Below, one piece after another: positions 46,229 to 55,526 of a stretch of 64,000 nucleotides of DNA. The position numbers and the translations under genes were made by a program. Position 1 is the first letter of the stretch. Every line of letters starts with the position of its first letter. The notes under the pieces are model-generated. The model saw only the letters and a program-made list of their open reading frames with translations. It was not told where the DNA came from and searched no databases. Origin of the DNA: Dechloromonas sp. ZY10 (GTDB lineage Bacteria; Pseudomonadota; Gammaproteobacteria; Burkholderiales; Rhodocyclaceae); the NCBI RefSeq assembly GCF_041378895.1, contig NZ_CP144212.1, forward strand, positions 523,001-587,000. The letters run 5' to 3'.

Positions 46229-48832
46229 TTACCCGCCGAGCGCCCGGCTGACCACTTCGGCGACATCGCGCGACAGTCCGGCATGGTCGCGGATGCGTTC
46301 GAGCGCGGCGCGAGCGTGCGCCTGGCGGCCGGCGTCGAACTTCTTCCAGCGGTCGAAACTGCGCGCCAGGCGCGAGGCCACCTGCGGGTTGCGGTCGTTA
46401 AGCGCGATCACCTGTTCGGCCATGAAGGCGTAGCCGCTGCCGTCGGCGGCGTGAAAGCGCGCGAGATTAGCGCCGAAGGCGCGGATCAGCGCATAGACTT
46501 TGTTCGGATTGCCGAGGTCGAAGGCCGGGTGCGCGGTCAGCGCCTTGACCGTGGCCAGCGTGTCGGGGCGGCGGCTGGTCGATTGCACCTGCAGCCATTT
46601 GTCGACCACCAGCGCCTCGTGCTGCCATTGCGCGTAGAAGTCGGCCAGTGCCTGCTCGCGCTGCGGGCAGGGATCGGCATTCACATTGGCCAGCGCCGCC
46701 AGCGCCGCGAACTGGTCGGTCATGTTGTCGGCCTGCGCGAACTGGCTGGCGGCCAGGCGATAGCTGGCGGCGTCGGCGAGTTCGAGCAGGTAGCCGAGGC
46801 AGACGTTGCGCAGCGCGCGGCGGCCGGCCTGCTCGCGGCTCGGTGCATAGGGCTCATTCACGGTCAACGCCGCGTAGAGGCCGGAAAACTCGCCTTCGAG
46901 CTGTTCGGCGAGGTGGCGGCGCAGGGCATTGCGCGCGGCGTGCAGGGCCTCCGGATTGACCTCTGCCAGCAGTTCGGCCAGCGTGCCTTCGCCGGGCAGG
47001 GTGAGGGCTTCGGCGACGAAGGCCGCGCCGCGCTCGGCTTGCGTCTGGAGCAGGCGGCGGCAGGCAGCGGTGAAGGTCTCCGGCCACTGCGGCTGACGCC
47101 CGGCGGCGATTTCGGCGGTGGCGTCGAGGATCAGCGTGGTGGCGAGGCGCTGGCCGGCTTCCCAGGCATTGAACGAGTCGCTTTCGTGCGCCAGCAGCAG
47201 GGCCAGTTGTTCCGGGCTGTAGGCGAAGTCGAGATAGACCGGCGCCGAGAAATCGCGCAGCAGCGACGGTACCGGCTCGGCGGCGAGGTCGTTGAAGACG
47301 AAGGACTGGCTGCTGGCGGTGAGCTGCAGGGTGCGCTCGCTGCCCGGCAGCAGTGCGCCGCTCTCCGCGAACAAGGCGACGCGGACCGGGATCAGGTAAG
47401 GCTGTTCATCGCTGGCCTTGGCGTTGCTCTGGCTCAGAGTCAGCGTGTAGCTCCGCGATTCCGGGTCGAAATGGCCGTCGACCGTGACTTTAGGCGTGCC
47501 CGGCTGGCGGTACCAGCGCATGAACTGGCTGAAATCGAAGCCGGAGGCTGCCGCCATCGCCGCGACGAAATCCTCGCAGGTCACCGCCTGCCCGTCGTGG
47601 CGGCGGAAGTATTCGTCCATCCCGGCGCGGAAGGCGTCGCGGCCGATCAGCGTCTGGATCATGCGGATCACCTCGGCGCCCTTTTCATAGACCGTCGCGG
47701 TGTAGAAATTGTTGATCTCGATATAGGACTCGGGCCGGATCGGGTGCGCCATCGGGCCGGCGTCTTCCGGGAACTGCGCGGCGCGCAGGGTGCGTACCTC
47801 GCGGATGCGGGCGGTCTGGCGGTTGTGCAGGTCGGCGCCGAATTCCTGGTCGCGGAAGACGGTCAGGCCTTCCTTCAGCGACAGCTGGAACCACTCGCGG
47901 CAGGTGACGCGGTTGCCGGTCCAGTTGTGGAAGTATTCATGCGCGACGACCCGGTCGATGTTCTCGAAATCGACGTCGGTAGCGACATCCGGGCGGGCCA
48001 GCACGTACTTGGTATTGAAGATGTTGAGGCCCTTGTTCTCCATCGCGCCCATGTTGAAATCGCCGACGGCGACGATCATGTAATGGTCAAGGTCGCATTC
48101 GAGGCCGAAGCGTTCTTCGTCCCACTTCATCGACTTCTCGAGCGCGGCCATCGCGTGCGGGCATTGGTCGAGCTTGCCCGGCTCGACGTAGATCGCCAGC
48201 TGCACGGTACGGCCGGAGGCGGTGGTGAAGGTGTCGCGCAGCACGTCGAGCTTGCCGGCGACGACGGCAAACAGATAGGCCGGCTTCTTGAACGGGTCTT
48301 CCCACTTGGCCCAGTGTTTGCCGTTGGCTTCGTCTCCGGCAGCGACCGGGTTGCCGTTGGCGAGCAGGACCGGGAAGGTCGCTTTATCGGCGTGCAGGGT
48401 TACGGTATAGACCGACATCACGTCCGGGCGGTCGAGGAACCAGGTGATGCGGCGGAAGCCCTGCGCCTCGCACTGGGTGAAATAGCCGTCTCGCGAGCGG
48501 TAAAGGCCGGAGAGGCGGGTGTTGCGGTCGGGCTGGATGCGCACCACGGTCTGCAGCGTGCACTGGTCGGGCAAGGCATCCACGGTCAACGTGCGCTCAG
48601 TGACCAAAAACGGCACTTCCTGGCCGTCGACCGTGAGCGACAGGGTGTCCAGTTCCTCGCCGTCGAGCACCAGCGGCTGCGCCGGCTGCTCAAGGTTGCG
48701 GCGCAAGGCCAGGCGGCTGGTGACCGTGGTCCCGTCGGCGGCGATTACGAAGTCGAGATCGACCCGGTCGATCCACCAGGCGGGCGGAGTGTAGTCCTTG
48801 AGATAAATGGTCGGGGCGGTATCGGTGTTCAT
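46229..48832 (-). CDS. pepN: Aminopeptidase N (M1 metallopeptidase)
   Basis: 867 residues, the normal length. GAMENKGLN (substrate binding) and the zinc motif HEYFHNWTGNR followed by LKEGLTVFRDQEF are present; the remainder matches the alanyl aminopeptidase class including the C-terminal helical domain. It releases N-terminal amino acids from peptides in the cytoplasm. The start MNTDTAPTIYLKDYTPP is typical. Four copies of the dispersed motif (46859, 47477, 48581, 48626) lie inside it, the densest cluster in any one gene. Confidence 0.97.
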   Translation of the reverse strand: MNTDTAPTIYLKDYTPPAWWIDRVDLDFVIAADGTTVTSRLALRRNLEQPAQPLVLDGEELDTLSLTVDGQEVPFLVTERTLTVDALPDQCTLQTVVRIQPDRNTRLSGLYRSRDGYFTQCEAQGFRRITWFLDRPDVMSVYTVTLHADKATFPVLLANGNPVAAGDEANGKHWAKWEDPFKKPAYLFAVVAGKLDVLRDTFTTASGRTVQLAIYVEPGKLDQCPHAMAALEKSMKWDEERFGLECDLDHYMIVAVGDFNMGAMENKGLNIFNTKYVLARPDVATDVDFENIDRVVAHEYFHNWTGNRVTCREWFQLSLKEGLTVFRDQEFGADLHNRQTARIREVRTLRAAQFPEDAGPMAHPIRPESYIEINNFYTATVYEKGAEVIRMIQTLIGRDAFRAGMDEYFRRHDGQAVTCEDFVAAMAAASGFDFSQFMRWYRQPGTPKVTVDGHFDPESRSYTLTLSQSNAKASDEQPYLIPVRVALFAESGALLPGSERTLQLTASSQSFVFNDLAAEPVPSLLRDFSAPVYLDFAYSPEQLALLLAHESDSFNAWEAGQRLATTLILDATAEIAAGRQPQWPETFTAACRRLLQTQAERGAAFVAEALTLPGEGTLAELLAEVNPEALHAARNALRRHLAEQLEGEFSGLYAALTVNEPYAPSREQAGRRALRNVCLGYLLELADAASYRLAASQFAQADNMTDQFAALAALANVNADPCPQREQALADFYAQWQHEALVVDKWLQVQSTSRRPDTLATVKALTAHPAFDLGNPNKVYALIRAFGANLARFHAADGSGYAFMAEQVIALNDRNPQVASRLARSFDRWKKFDAGRQAHARAALERIRDHAGLSRDVAEVVSRALGG

Positions 48833-48938
48833 CGGGTCTCTGGCCTGAATGCGAAATGAGCGCCCGATGATAAGGCAAAGCCGGCCCTGTAGCGTGGCCC
48901 GCTTGCCGGCGCCGGCTCAGCCAGATCGTTGCCGACCG

Positions 48939-49364
48939 TCAGTCGCGGCCGCGCCCATGACCGTGCCCGCGATCACCTCGATCACCGCGGCCGCGTTCGT
49001 CGTCGCGATCGTTGCGGTACTCCCGGCGCTCGTGCTGTTCGCGGTAAAGCGGGATGTATTCGTTGCGGTACCAGTCGTCCTGCACGAAATACACCGGCCG
49101 GCCGCAGGCGTTGTAGCGGTCGCAGTAGCGGTGCCATTTCTTGGCATGGCCGGGCGGTACGCGCAGGTAGAGCGGCGGATAGGCGACGCGGGCCGGACGA
49201 ACGACGATCGGCTCGGCGTAAATCAGCGGCGGCGGCGGATAGCCGCCAATGTCGATGCGGCCATAGAAACCGGGCTGTCCGATGCTGACGGAAATCTGTG
49301 CGCTGGCAGGCAGGCTGACGGCGGCGGCGAGCACTGCGGCGGCAAAAAGCTGGGGAAATTTCAT
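48939..49364 (-). CDS. Exported basic/Arg-rich protein, function unknown
   Basis: 141 residues from Met 49364. The signal peptide is MKFPQLFAAAVLAAAVSLPASA. Mature ISVSIGQPGFYGRIDIGGYPPPPLIYAEPIVV, PPLYLRVPPGHAKKWHRYCDRYNACGRPVYFVQDDWYRNEYIP matches a betaproteobacterial exported family of unknown role. The tail is a run of Arg/Asp/Gly/His (RNDRDDERGRGDRGDRGHGHGRG region), probably disordered. The frame extends 60 codons upstream without a plausible start. It stands alone between pepN and the TonB-receptor region. Confidence 0.75.
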   Translation of the reverse strand: MKFPQLFAAAVLAAAVSLPASAQISVSIGQPGFYGRIDIGGYPPPPLIYAEPIVVRPARVAYPPLYLRVPPGHAKKWHRYCDRYNACGRPVYFVQDDWYRNEYIPLYREQHERREYRNDRDDERGRGDRGDRGHGHGRGRD

Positions 49365-49755
49365 GATGATCGTTCCGACAAGGAGGGTATTAAGCAAACG
49401 CTCGAACCAGTCGGTTGGTGGACAGCGGCGATCAAGGATTGGTTGCCCGACGATGGCCGGCGGGCGCCGAGCATTTCCCGGCAGGTTGGCGGAGCCAGGG
49501 GGCGCGGGCATCGGGCCGGTTGTGCCGGAAGTCAGTCCCGGCAATGGATGCTTCGTGCGGTGTCGGTTTGCATGGGCAGGAGGATTGGGGAGGGTGCGCT
49601 GAGGAATCTCCCGGCATTTCTGCGTCCTCTCGGCAAAACTGCTTGCGACGATATGTCGCAGGCTTGCGGCCGGGGCTTCGCCCTACAATGCGGGCCCCGC
49701 AATTCATCCATAAAAACAGTGCATTAGAAAATCATGGTGCGCTGATCGGAATTCC
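49365..49755. other. Intergenic region upstream of the tandem TonB-receptor genes
   Basis: About 390 bases with no convincing gene on either strand. It must contain the promoter of the receptor gene at 49756. No clear Fur box was found, unlike the receptor at 16851. Frames crossing it are shadows with poor composition. Confidence 0.4.
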
Positions 49756-51777
49756 ATGCAGACATTCAAGCTTCTTCCCCTGGCCTGGGCCTTGGCCGCT
49801 ATCGGCAACGTACTGGCCGGCGAAAGCGGTATCGCCGCGACCGACAATTCGGCAGTCACCCTCGGCGAAATCAAGGTCCAGGGCAGCGGCAGTCTGCCGG
49901 CGCGCAGCGTGCTCAGTTCGGTCAATCTGCTCGGAGCGAGCCAGATCGAGAACCAGAACGTCAAATCGCCGTGGCAACTGTTCAACCTGATGCCGGGGGT
50001 GATGATGACCGAGTTCAACATGGGCACGACCTCGGGCAAGTTGTCCTTCCGCGGCTTCAACGGCGAAGGCGAAGTGAACGCCGTCAAACTGCTGATCGAC
50101 GGTATTCCCAGCAACAGCAACGATGGCAACATGCCCTATCTCGACCTGCTGTTTCCGCTCGACATCGAGTCGATCGAACTGGTCAAGGGGACCAACGATC
50201 CGCGCTACGGCCTGCACAACATCGCCGGCAATGCCAACCTGACGACCACCGTCGGCGGTAATTACACGCGGGCCAGAGCGGCGCTGGGCAGCTTTGCCGC
50301 GCGCGAGCTGCAATTGGCAAAAGGGATCGAGGACGGCGGCTGGAGCCAGAACTACTTCTTTGCCTACCAGGCGGCCGATGGCTGGCGCGACCATGCCGGA
50401 TCCGAGAAATTCTCGACCGCCGGCAAATGGTTCTATTCGCCGGATAGCGGGCGGACCCAGTTGGGGCTGATCGCTCGTGCCTATCGCCAGGCGGCGGAAG
50501 AGCCGGGCTATCTGAGCCGCAGCGAAGCGGCCAGCGCGCCGCGCAGTTCGCCGGCACGCAGCGAGACCGATGCCGGCCGGCGCGAGATGCAGCAGGTCAG
50601 CCTGCATGCCGACCGCCAGTTCACCGAGCGCCTGTTCGGCAGCGCCAAGGCGTATCTCAATCACATCGACGACCGGCGCTGGCTGAATTACGGCCAGGGC
50701 TTGCAGGCGCAGGAGCGGGCGATCCAGGAAACCCAGCGCGGGCTGCTGGCGACGCTGACCTGGCGGCCGCAGGTCAGCCTGGTGCACGACCTCGCCATCG
50801 AAGGCGGGGTCGATGGCGAGTGGCAGGAGAACCAGAGCCAGCGCTACAACATCGCCAAGCGGCTGCGGCTGGCGCAGACACGCGACCAGGATTTCGATTT
50901 CAACATTGCCGGTGCTTTCGTCCAGGCGGTGATTCGCCCGACCGAGCGCTTCAAGATCATTCCGGCGCTGCGTGTCGATAGCGTCTCCGGGCATTACGTC
51001 AATCGCCTGAGCGGGGTCAATTACGACATGAACGATTACGGTCTGATCAAACAGCCGAAACTGAGCGCCCTGTACAGCCTGACGCCGGCCTTCAGCCTGT
51101 ACGGCAACGCCGGCCGCAGCTTCCAGGTCGGCGCCGGGACCGGTGCCTACCGGCAGAGCGCACTCGCCGATCAGACGCCTTCGCTCAACGATGGCTGGGA
51201 GGCCGGCGTCAAGTTCAAGCCGCTGGCTGGGGCCGAGGCCCGCGTGGCGCTGTGGCGGCAGACGGCGGCCAACGAAATGCGGCGCAAGCTGTTCGGGGCC
51301 AGCAATGATGTCGAGGCAGTCGGCAAAACCCGGCGCCAGGGGCTGGATCTCGAATTGTCGGCCAAGCTCGGCGAACAGACGCGGGTCTGGGTGTTCCATT
51401 CCTGGCAAAGCTCGGAAATCCTCAAGGCTGGCGCTCAGGAGCCGCTGGCCCAGGGCAAGGAAATCGACCACGTACCACGCCGCATTCTCTCGGCCGGTGT
51501 TGAGCGTAGCGTTGGTGATGCCTGGCGGGTGCAAGCCACGGTCAACACGCAAAGTGACTATTTTCTGGAGCGGACCAACGCGACGGCCAAGTTCGGTGCC
51601 TACACGCTGGTCAACCTGGCGGCCAACTACCGCCTGAACGCGAATACCAGCCTCGATTTCCAGGTGCGCAACCTGTTCGACAAACGCTACGAGTACGTCT
51701 GGTACGACAGCGGCAATACCTTCCATTCGCCGGGCGATGGGCGGGCAGTGTTCGCAGCGATCAATTACCGTCACTAA
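49756..51777 (+). CDS. TonB-dependent outer-membrane receptor, substrate unknown
   Basis: 673 residues. Signal peptide to about 22 (LAWALAAIGNVLA). TonB-box-like VTLGEIKVQG near 35. Plug domain: WQLFNLMPGVMMTEFNMGTTSGKLSFRGFNGEGEVNAVKLLIDGIPSNSN, then IESIELVKGTNDPRYGLHNIAGNANLTT. C-terminal strand RAVFAAINYRH ends in an aromatic/His pair rather than the usual Phe. It is followed 50 bases later by a second receptor and then a PepSY protein, so it is likely part of a metal or siderophore uptake unit; nothing seen here fixes the substrate. Confidence 0.85.
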   Translation: MQTFKLLPLAWALAAIGNVLAGESGIAATDNSAVTLGEIKVQGSGSLPARSVLSSVNLLGASQIENQNVKSPWQLFNLMPGVMMTEFNMGTTSGKLSFRGFNGEGEVNAVKLLIDGIPSNSNDGNMPYLDLLFPLDIESIELVKGTNDPRYGLHNIAGNANLTTTVGGNYTRARAALGSFAARELQLAKGIEDGGWSQNYFFAYQAADGWRDHAGSEKFSTAGKWFYSPDSGRTQLGLIARAYRQAAEEPGYLSRSEAASAPRSSPARSETDAGRREMQQVSLHADRQFTERLFGSAKAYLNHIDDRRWLNYGQGLQAQERAIQETQRGLLATLTWRPQVSLVHDLAIEGGVDGEWQENQSQRYNIAKRLRLAQTRDQDFDFNIAGAFVQAVIRPTERFKIIPALRVDSVSGHYVNRLSGVNYDMNDYGLIKQPKLSALYSLTPAFSLYGNAGRSFQVGAGTGAYRQSALADQTPSLNDGWEAGVKFKPLAGAEARVALWRQTAANEMRRKLFGASNDVEAVGKTRRQGLDLELSAKLGEQTRVWVFHSWQSSEILKAGAQEPLAQGKEIDHVPRRILSAGVERSVGDAWRVQATVNTQSDYFLERTNATAKFGAYTLVNLAANYRLNANTSLDFQVRNLFDKRYEYVWYDSGNTFHSPGDGRAVFAAINYRH

Positions 51778-51827
51778 AAAAAGCACAGGCCAGAGTGCCT
51801 GAGGCGATATTCATTACTGGAGAAATC

Positions 51828-53996
51828 ATGTTTTTGTTTCAACGATTCACCTTGCGCCCCTTGGCGGTTGCGGTGCTGGCCTTGGGCAGTCCGTTCCTGG
51901 CGATGGCCGACGAGGCGACCGTGCTTGGCGAGGTCCGGGTCAGCGGTCAGGCCGAGAACGACGCGATCACGCTCAAGCGCAAAACGAGTACCGGCTCGCG
52001 CCTTGGTCTGACGATCCAGGAAACCCCGGCGGCAGTGACGGTGGTCGGGCGCGAAACTCTGGAACAGCGCGGCGTCGGCAATACCCAGGAGGCTCTGCGC
52101 GGGGTGCCGGGGATCAGTTGGTCGTCCGATCCCGGTTCGTCGGGCACGGTCTTCTTCCGCGGCTTTTCCGGCGCCAGCGTGACCCAGATGTTCAACGGTA
52201 TTACCGTTCAGTATGACTCGATTGCTGCACGGCCGGTCGATAGCTGGATTTACGACCGGGTCGAGACCATCGGCGGCGCGTCAAGCTTTCTCAATGGCGC
52301 CGGCGGCGTTGGTGGCTCGGTCAACAACATCACCAAGCTGGCTAATCGCGACGGCGAAACCAGCGAGGCCAAGGTCGGTGTCGGCAGCTACGACAAGAAA
52401 CAGCTGGCGGTCGGGACCAACCGGCAGCTGAGCGACAATCACTACCTGCGCCTCGACATCAATCGCGAGGAAGGCGGCACCTGGGTCGATGGCATGCGCC
52501 GCGAAGCCACCCAGTTTGCCGGCTCGTGGCTGGTCGACCTGACCCCGGCCCTGTCGCACACATTGGCCGTCGAGTACCAGAAGGAAACCGTGGATCGCCC
52601 GTACTGGGGGACACCGACCTTGCGGGGCAGCGGGGGGACGATGCAGATCGACCGGGAAACGCGGTTCAGGAACTACAACAGTCGCGATGGTATTTACGAG
52701 CAAACTGTGCAGTGGGCACGCTCGGTGCTCGATTACCGGGTCAGTGATACGCTGAAGCTGAAAAACACGGTCTACGCCTACGATGCCTTGCGTGACTATC
52801 GCAACGTCGAGGTCTACGCCTTCAATGCTGGCAACACGGCGGTGGCCCGTTCGGCGGCACTTCTCCAGCGCCACGATCAGAAACTGCTCGGCAACCGTTT
52901 TGAATTCACCTGGGATTCGACACTGGGCGGCAAGACTTCGACCTGGGCCGGGGGTGTGGACTACAGCATCAATAAACAAACCCGCTTTCCACTTAGTCTG
53001 GCCGGGCCATTCGGCACCGTTGATCCGTACCACTTCAGCACCGAAGCCTTCTTCTCTATTCCGGGAATGGTTCCGGGCTTCACTCCCGATCGCAGCAACC
53101 GGGTCAAAACCCTGGCCCTGTTCCTGGAAAACCGGACCTTGCTGACGCCCGCCTTGGCCTTGGTCAGCGGCCTGCGCTGGGAGCAGATTGACCTTGAAGT
53201 GACCAATCTGCGCGCCGCCAGCGCCAGTAATCCGGCTTATTTCGAGCGTCGTTACCAGCCTTTGACCGGGCGTCTGGCGCTGAACTACGAGTTGACGCCG
53301 CAGTGGTCGACTTATGTCCAGTACAGTACCGCCGCCGATCCACCGGCCGGCATCCTGACCACCGCCAGTTTTTCGCAGGTACGCGATTTCGACCTGACGA
53401 CCGGCCGACAGTGGGAAATAGGGAGCAAGTATCTGTTCGCCGATAACAAAGGTCAGGCAACGGTGGCCTATTACGACATCGTCCGCCGCAATATCGCGGT
53501 TGCCGACCCGGTCAATCCGGGGACAACCCTGCCAGTCGGCCAGCAGTCGTCGCAAGGGATCGAATTGGCGGTTTCATATAAGCCGGCGCCGCAGTGGCGT
53601 CTCGATGGCAATCTGGGCATCGTTTCGGCGCAATACGACGACTTCACCGAAAACGTTGGTGGTGTCGCCGTTTCACGCGCCGGCAAGCGGCCGGCGAATG
53701 TGCCGGAACGAGTGGCCAATGCCTGGCTGACCTTTACCCCGCATGCCCAATGGGAACTAGGGGCCGACGCCCGCTATGTTTCCGCGCGTTTCGGCGATAC
53801 CGCCAATACCTATCGTGATCAGGCTTACACCCTGTTCGGTGCTTACGTCAGCTACAAGCTGGATCGCAAGACTTCGCTCACCCTGCGTGGCAAGAACCTT
53901 TCCGACGAGGTTTACGCAGAGCGGGTCAGTGGCACTGGCATGGCTTACCTGGGCGCCCCGCGTACCGTCGAATTGAGTCTGCACACCCGTTTCTGA
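51828..53996 (+). CDS. TonB-dependent siderophore-type receptor
   Basis: 722 residues. ATG 51828 has GGAGA upstream. Signal peptide LALGSPFLAMA; TonB region ATVLGEVRVSGQ. The plug has the siderophore-receptor series: TSTGSRLGLTIQETPAAVTVVGRETLEQRG, EALRGVPGISWSSDPGSSGTVFFRGFSGA, RVETIGGASSFLNGAGGVGGSVNNITK. The barrel ends LGAPRTVELSLHTRF with terminal Phe. This fits the TIGR01783-like class of ferric-siderophore receptors. A terminator hairpin follows within 20 bases, and a PepSY membrane protein gene follows that. Confidence 0.9.
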   Translation: MFLFQRFTLRPLAVAVLALGSPFLAMADEATVLGEVRVSGQAENDAITLKRKTSTGSRLGLTIQETPAAVTVVGRETLEQRGVGNTQEALRGVPGISWSSDPGSSGTVFFRGFSGASVTQMFNGITVQYDSIAARPVDSWIYDRVETIGGASSFLNGAGGVGGSVNNITKLANRDGETSEAKVGVGSYDKKQLAVGTNRQLSDNHYLRLDINREEGGTWVDGMRREATQFAGSWLVDLTPALSHTLAVEYQKETVDRPYWGTPTLRGSGGTMQIDRETRFRNYNSRDGIYEQTVQWARSVLDYRVSDTLKLKNTVYAYDALRDYRNVEVYAFNAGNTAVARSAALLQRHDQKLLGNRFEFTWDSTLGGKTSTWAGGVDYSINKQTRFPLSLAGPFGTVDPYHFSTEAFFSIPGMVPGFTPDRSNRVKTLALFLENRTLLTPALALVSGLRWEQIDLEVTNLRAASASNPAYFERRYQPLTGRLALNYELTPQWSTYVQYSTAADPPAGILTTASFSQVRDFDLTTGRQWEIGSKYLFADNKGQATVAYYDIVRRNIAVADPVNPGTTLPVGQQSSQGIELAVSYKPAPQWRLDGNLGIVSAQYDDFTENVGGVAVSRAGKRPANVPERVANAWLTFTPHAQWELGADARYVSARFGDTANTYRDQAYTLFGAYVSYKLDRKTSLTLRGKNLSDEVYAERVSGTGMAYLGAPRTVELSLHTRF

Positions 53997-54013
53997 CCTG
54001 TTGAGAACCGTAT

Positions 54014-54040
54014 GGCCCGCTGCGGCGGGCCGCTTTTTTC
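54014..54040 (+). terminator. Rho-independent terminator after the siderophore-receptor gene
   Basis: GGCCCGC (54014-54020) pairs with GCGGGCC (54025-54031), then TTTTTT (54034-54039). The T run ends five bases before the ATG at 54045 of the PepSY gene, and the upstream ATG 54012 lies right before the stem. Confidence 0.85.
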
Positions 54041-54044
54041 CGCC

Positions 54045-55526
54045 ATGAATCTGCGTCGTTATCTTTATCTCGGGCATCGCTGGCTGGGGATCGCCCTGGC
54101 CTGGTTGATGCTGCTCTGGTTCGTTTCCGGCGCGGTCATGCTTTACGTCGGTTATCCCAAGCTGACCCCGGCCGAGCGCCTGGCCCATCTGCCCGCACTG
54201 GCGCTGGCCGAGGTCTTGCCGCCGGAGCAGGTACTGGCCGGGCTGCCGGTGCGACCGACCGCGTTGCGTCTGTCGATGCAGGGCGAACAGGCGGTCTACG
54301 TGGCGCGCCTGGGGCAGGAAAGCCGTGTTTTCGACGCCCGCACCGGCCTGCCATTGGCGCAGCCGGACGCTGAGCGCTGGCACCGGGTTGCTGCGGCCTG
54401 GGCGCCGGGGCTGCCGGTCCGGATGCTGGGTAGCGTGCAGGAGGATGCGTGGACGCATTCGCGCGCGCTCGACCCGCATCGGCCGCTGCAATTGTTCAGC
54501 GTTGGCGACGATTGGCTCTATCTGTCCGGCGTCACCGGCGAAGTGGTGCGCGATGCGCCGGCATTCGAGCGCCGCTGGGGATGGCTCGGGGCCTGGCTGC
54601 ACTGGCTCTATCCCTTGCGCGGCGGCGTGGCCGAAGTGTTCTGGCAGGATTTCGTGATCTATACCGCGCTGGCCGCGACGTTGCTGACCCTGCTCGGCCT
54701 GTGGATCGGTGTTGGCCGCTGGCGGCGGCGTCGCTACGCCAACGGTTGCCACACACCGTATCGCGAGTTCTGGTTGCGCTGGCATCACCTGATCGGGCTG
54801 TGGGGCGGGCTGCTGGTCTTGCTATGGGCATTGAGCGGTTTGCTCTCGATGAACCCGTGGCGGATTTTCGACGGGCGCAAGCCGCCGGCTGCGGTTGGCC
54901 TGCCGTCCTTGGCCGACTTGCCGGCGCCGGCGCAGTGGCTAACCTGCACAGCAAGCGCCGGTACGGTCGAGGTGCTGTGGCAGAGTGTGGCCGGGCAACC
55001 GCTGGCCGTCCTGCGGCGCGGCAATGCTGCGCCGCAGGTGCTGTTGCCGGCGACCGCGTGTCCGCAAACCGGCGAACTTCCCGCCGACTGGCTGCGCCGC
55101 GAAGCCGAGCGGCAGGGCGGCGGATCGGTACAGGCCAGCGAGCGGCTGAGCGCCTACGACTTCCATTATTACGCACGGGCTCAGCACACCATGGGCGGGC
55201 ATCTGGAGCGGCCGCTACCCGCCTTGCGCTACCGTTTCTCCGATGCCGAGGCAACGTGGGTCACGCTCGATCCGGTAACCGGTAGCGTCGTGCAGCGCTC
55301 AACCCGGGCGAAGCGCTGGCAACGGGTGTTGTTTGCCCTGTTTCACAGCTGGGATTGGCTACCTTTGCTTGAATGTCGCCCGCTTTGGGACCTGGCGATG
55401 ATCGTCGGCAGTGTCGGCGGGGCCGTGGTTTCTCTGTCCGGTCTGATTCTCGGCTGGCGGCGCCTGCAACGTCGCCGCCAGTCGCCGCCTACAGCGGCTT
55501 CACCGGAATGCACAACTGGCAGTTGA
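54045..55526 (+). CDS. PepSY-associated membrane protein, probable ferric/siderophore reductase partner
   Basis: 493 residues. Start MNLRRYLYLGHRWLGIALAWLMLLWFVSGAVML is the PepSY_TM family signature; further helices near 215-240 and 270-290 (WLRWHHLIGLWGGLLVLLWALSGLLSM), and near the C-terminus (LAMIVGSVGGAVVSLSGLILGWRR). His pairs (GHRW, RWHHL) could coordinate heme or metal. Genes of this family often sit next to TonB siderophore receptors and help reduce or release iron. ATG 54045 lacks a clear ribosome binding site and follows a terminator; ATG 54012 with GAGAA upstream is possible. The 3' end overlaps the convergent AraC-type gene by 38 bases. Confidence 0.8.
   Translation: MNLRRYLYLGHRWLGIALAWLMLLWFVSGAVMLYVGYPKLTPAERLAHLPALALAEVLPPEQVLAGLPVRPTALRLSMQGEQAVYVARLGQESRVFDARTGLPLAQPDAERWHRVAAAWAPGLPVRMLGSVQEDAWTHSRALDPHRPLQLFSVGDDWLYLSGVTGEVVRDAPAFERRWGWLGAWLHWLYPLRGGVAEVFWQDFVIYTALAATLLTLLGLWIGVGRWRRRRYANGCHTPYREFWLRWHHLIGLWGGLLVLLWALSGLLSMNPWRIFDGRKPPAAVGLPSLADLPAPAQWLTCTASAGTVEVLWQSVAGQPLAVLRRGNAAPQVLLPATACPQTGELPADWLRREAERQGGGSVQASERLSAYDFHYYARAQHTMGGHLERPLPALRYRFSDAEATWVTLDPVTGSVVQRSTRAKRWQRVLFALFHSWDWLPLLECRPLWDLAMIVGSVGGAVVSLSGLILGWRRLQRRRQSPPTAASPECTTGS

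Noticed and set aside
54012-54044. ATG 54012 as the preferred PepSY start
   Set aside because: It lies at the terminator stem and adds 11 residues unlike the family; kept only as an alternative.
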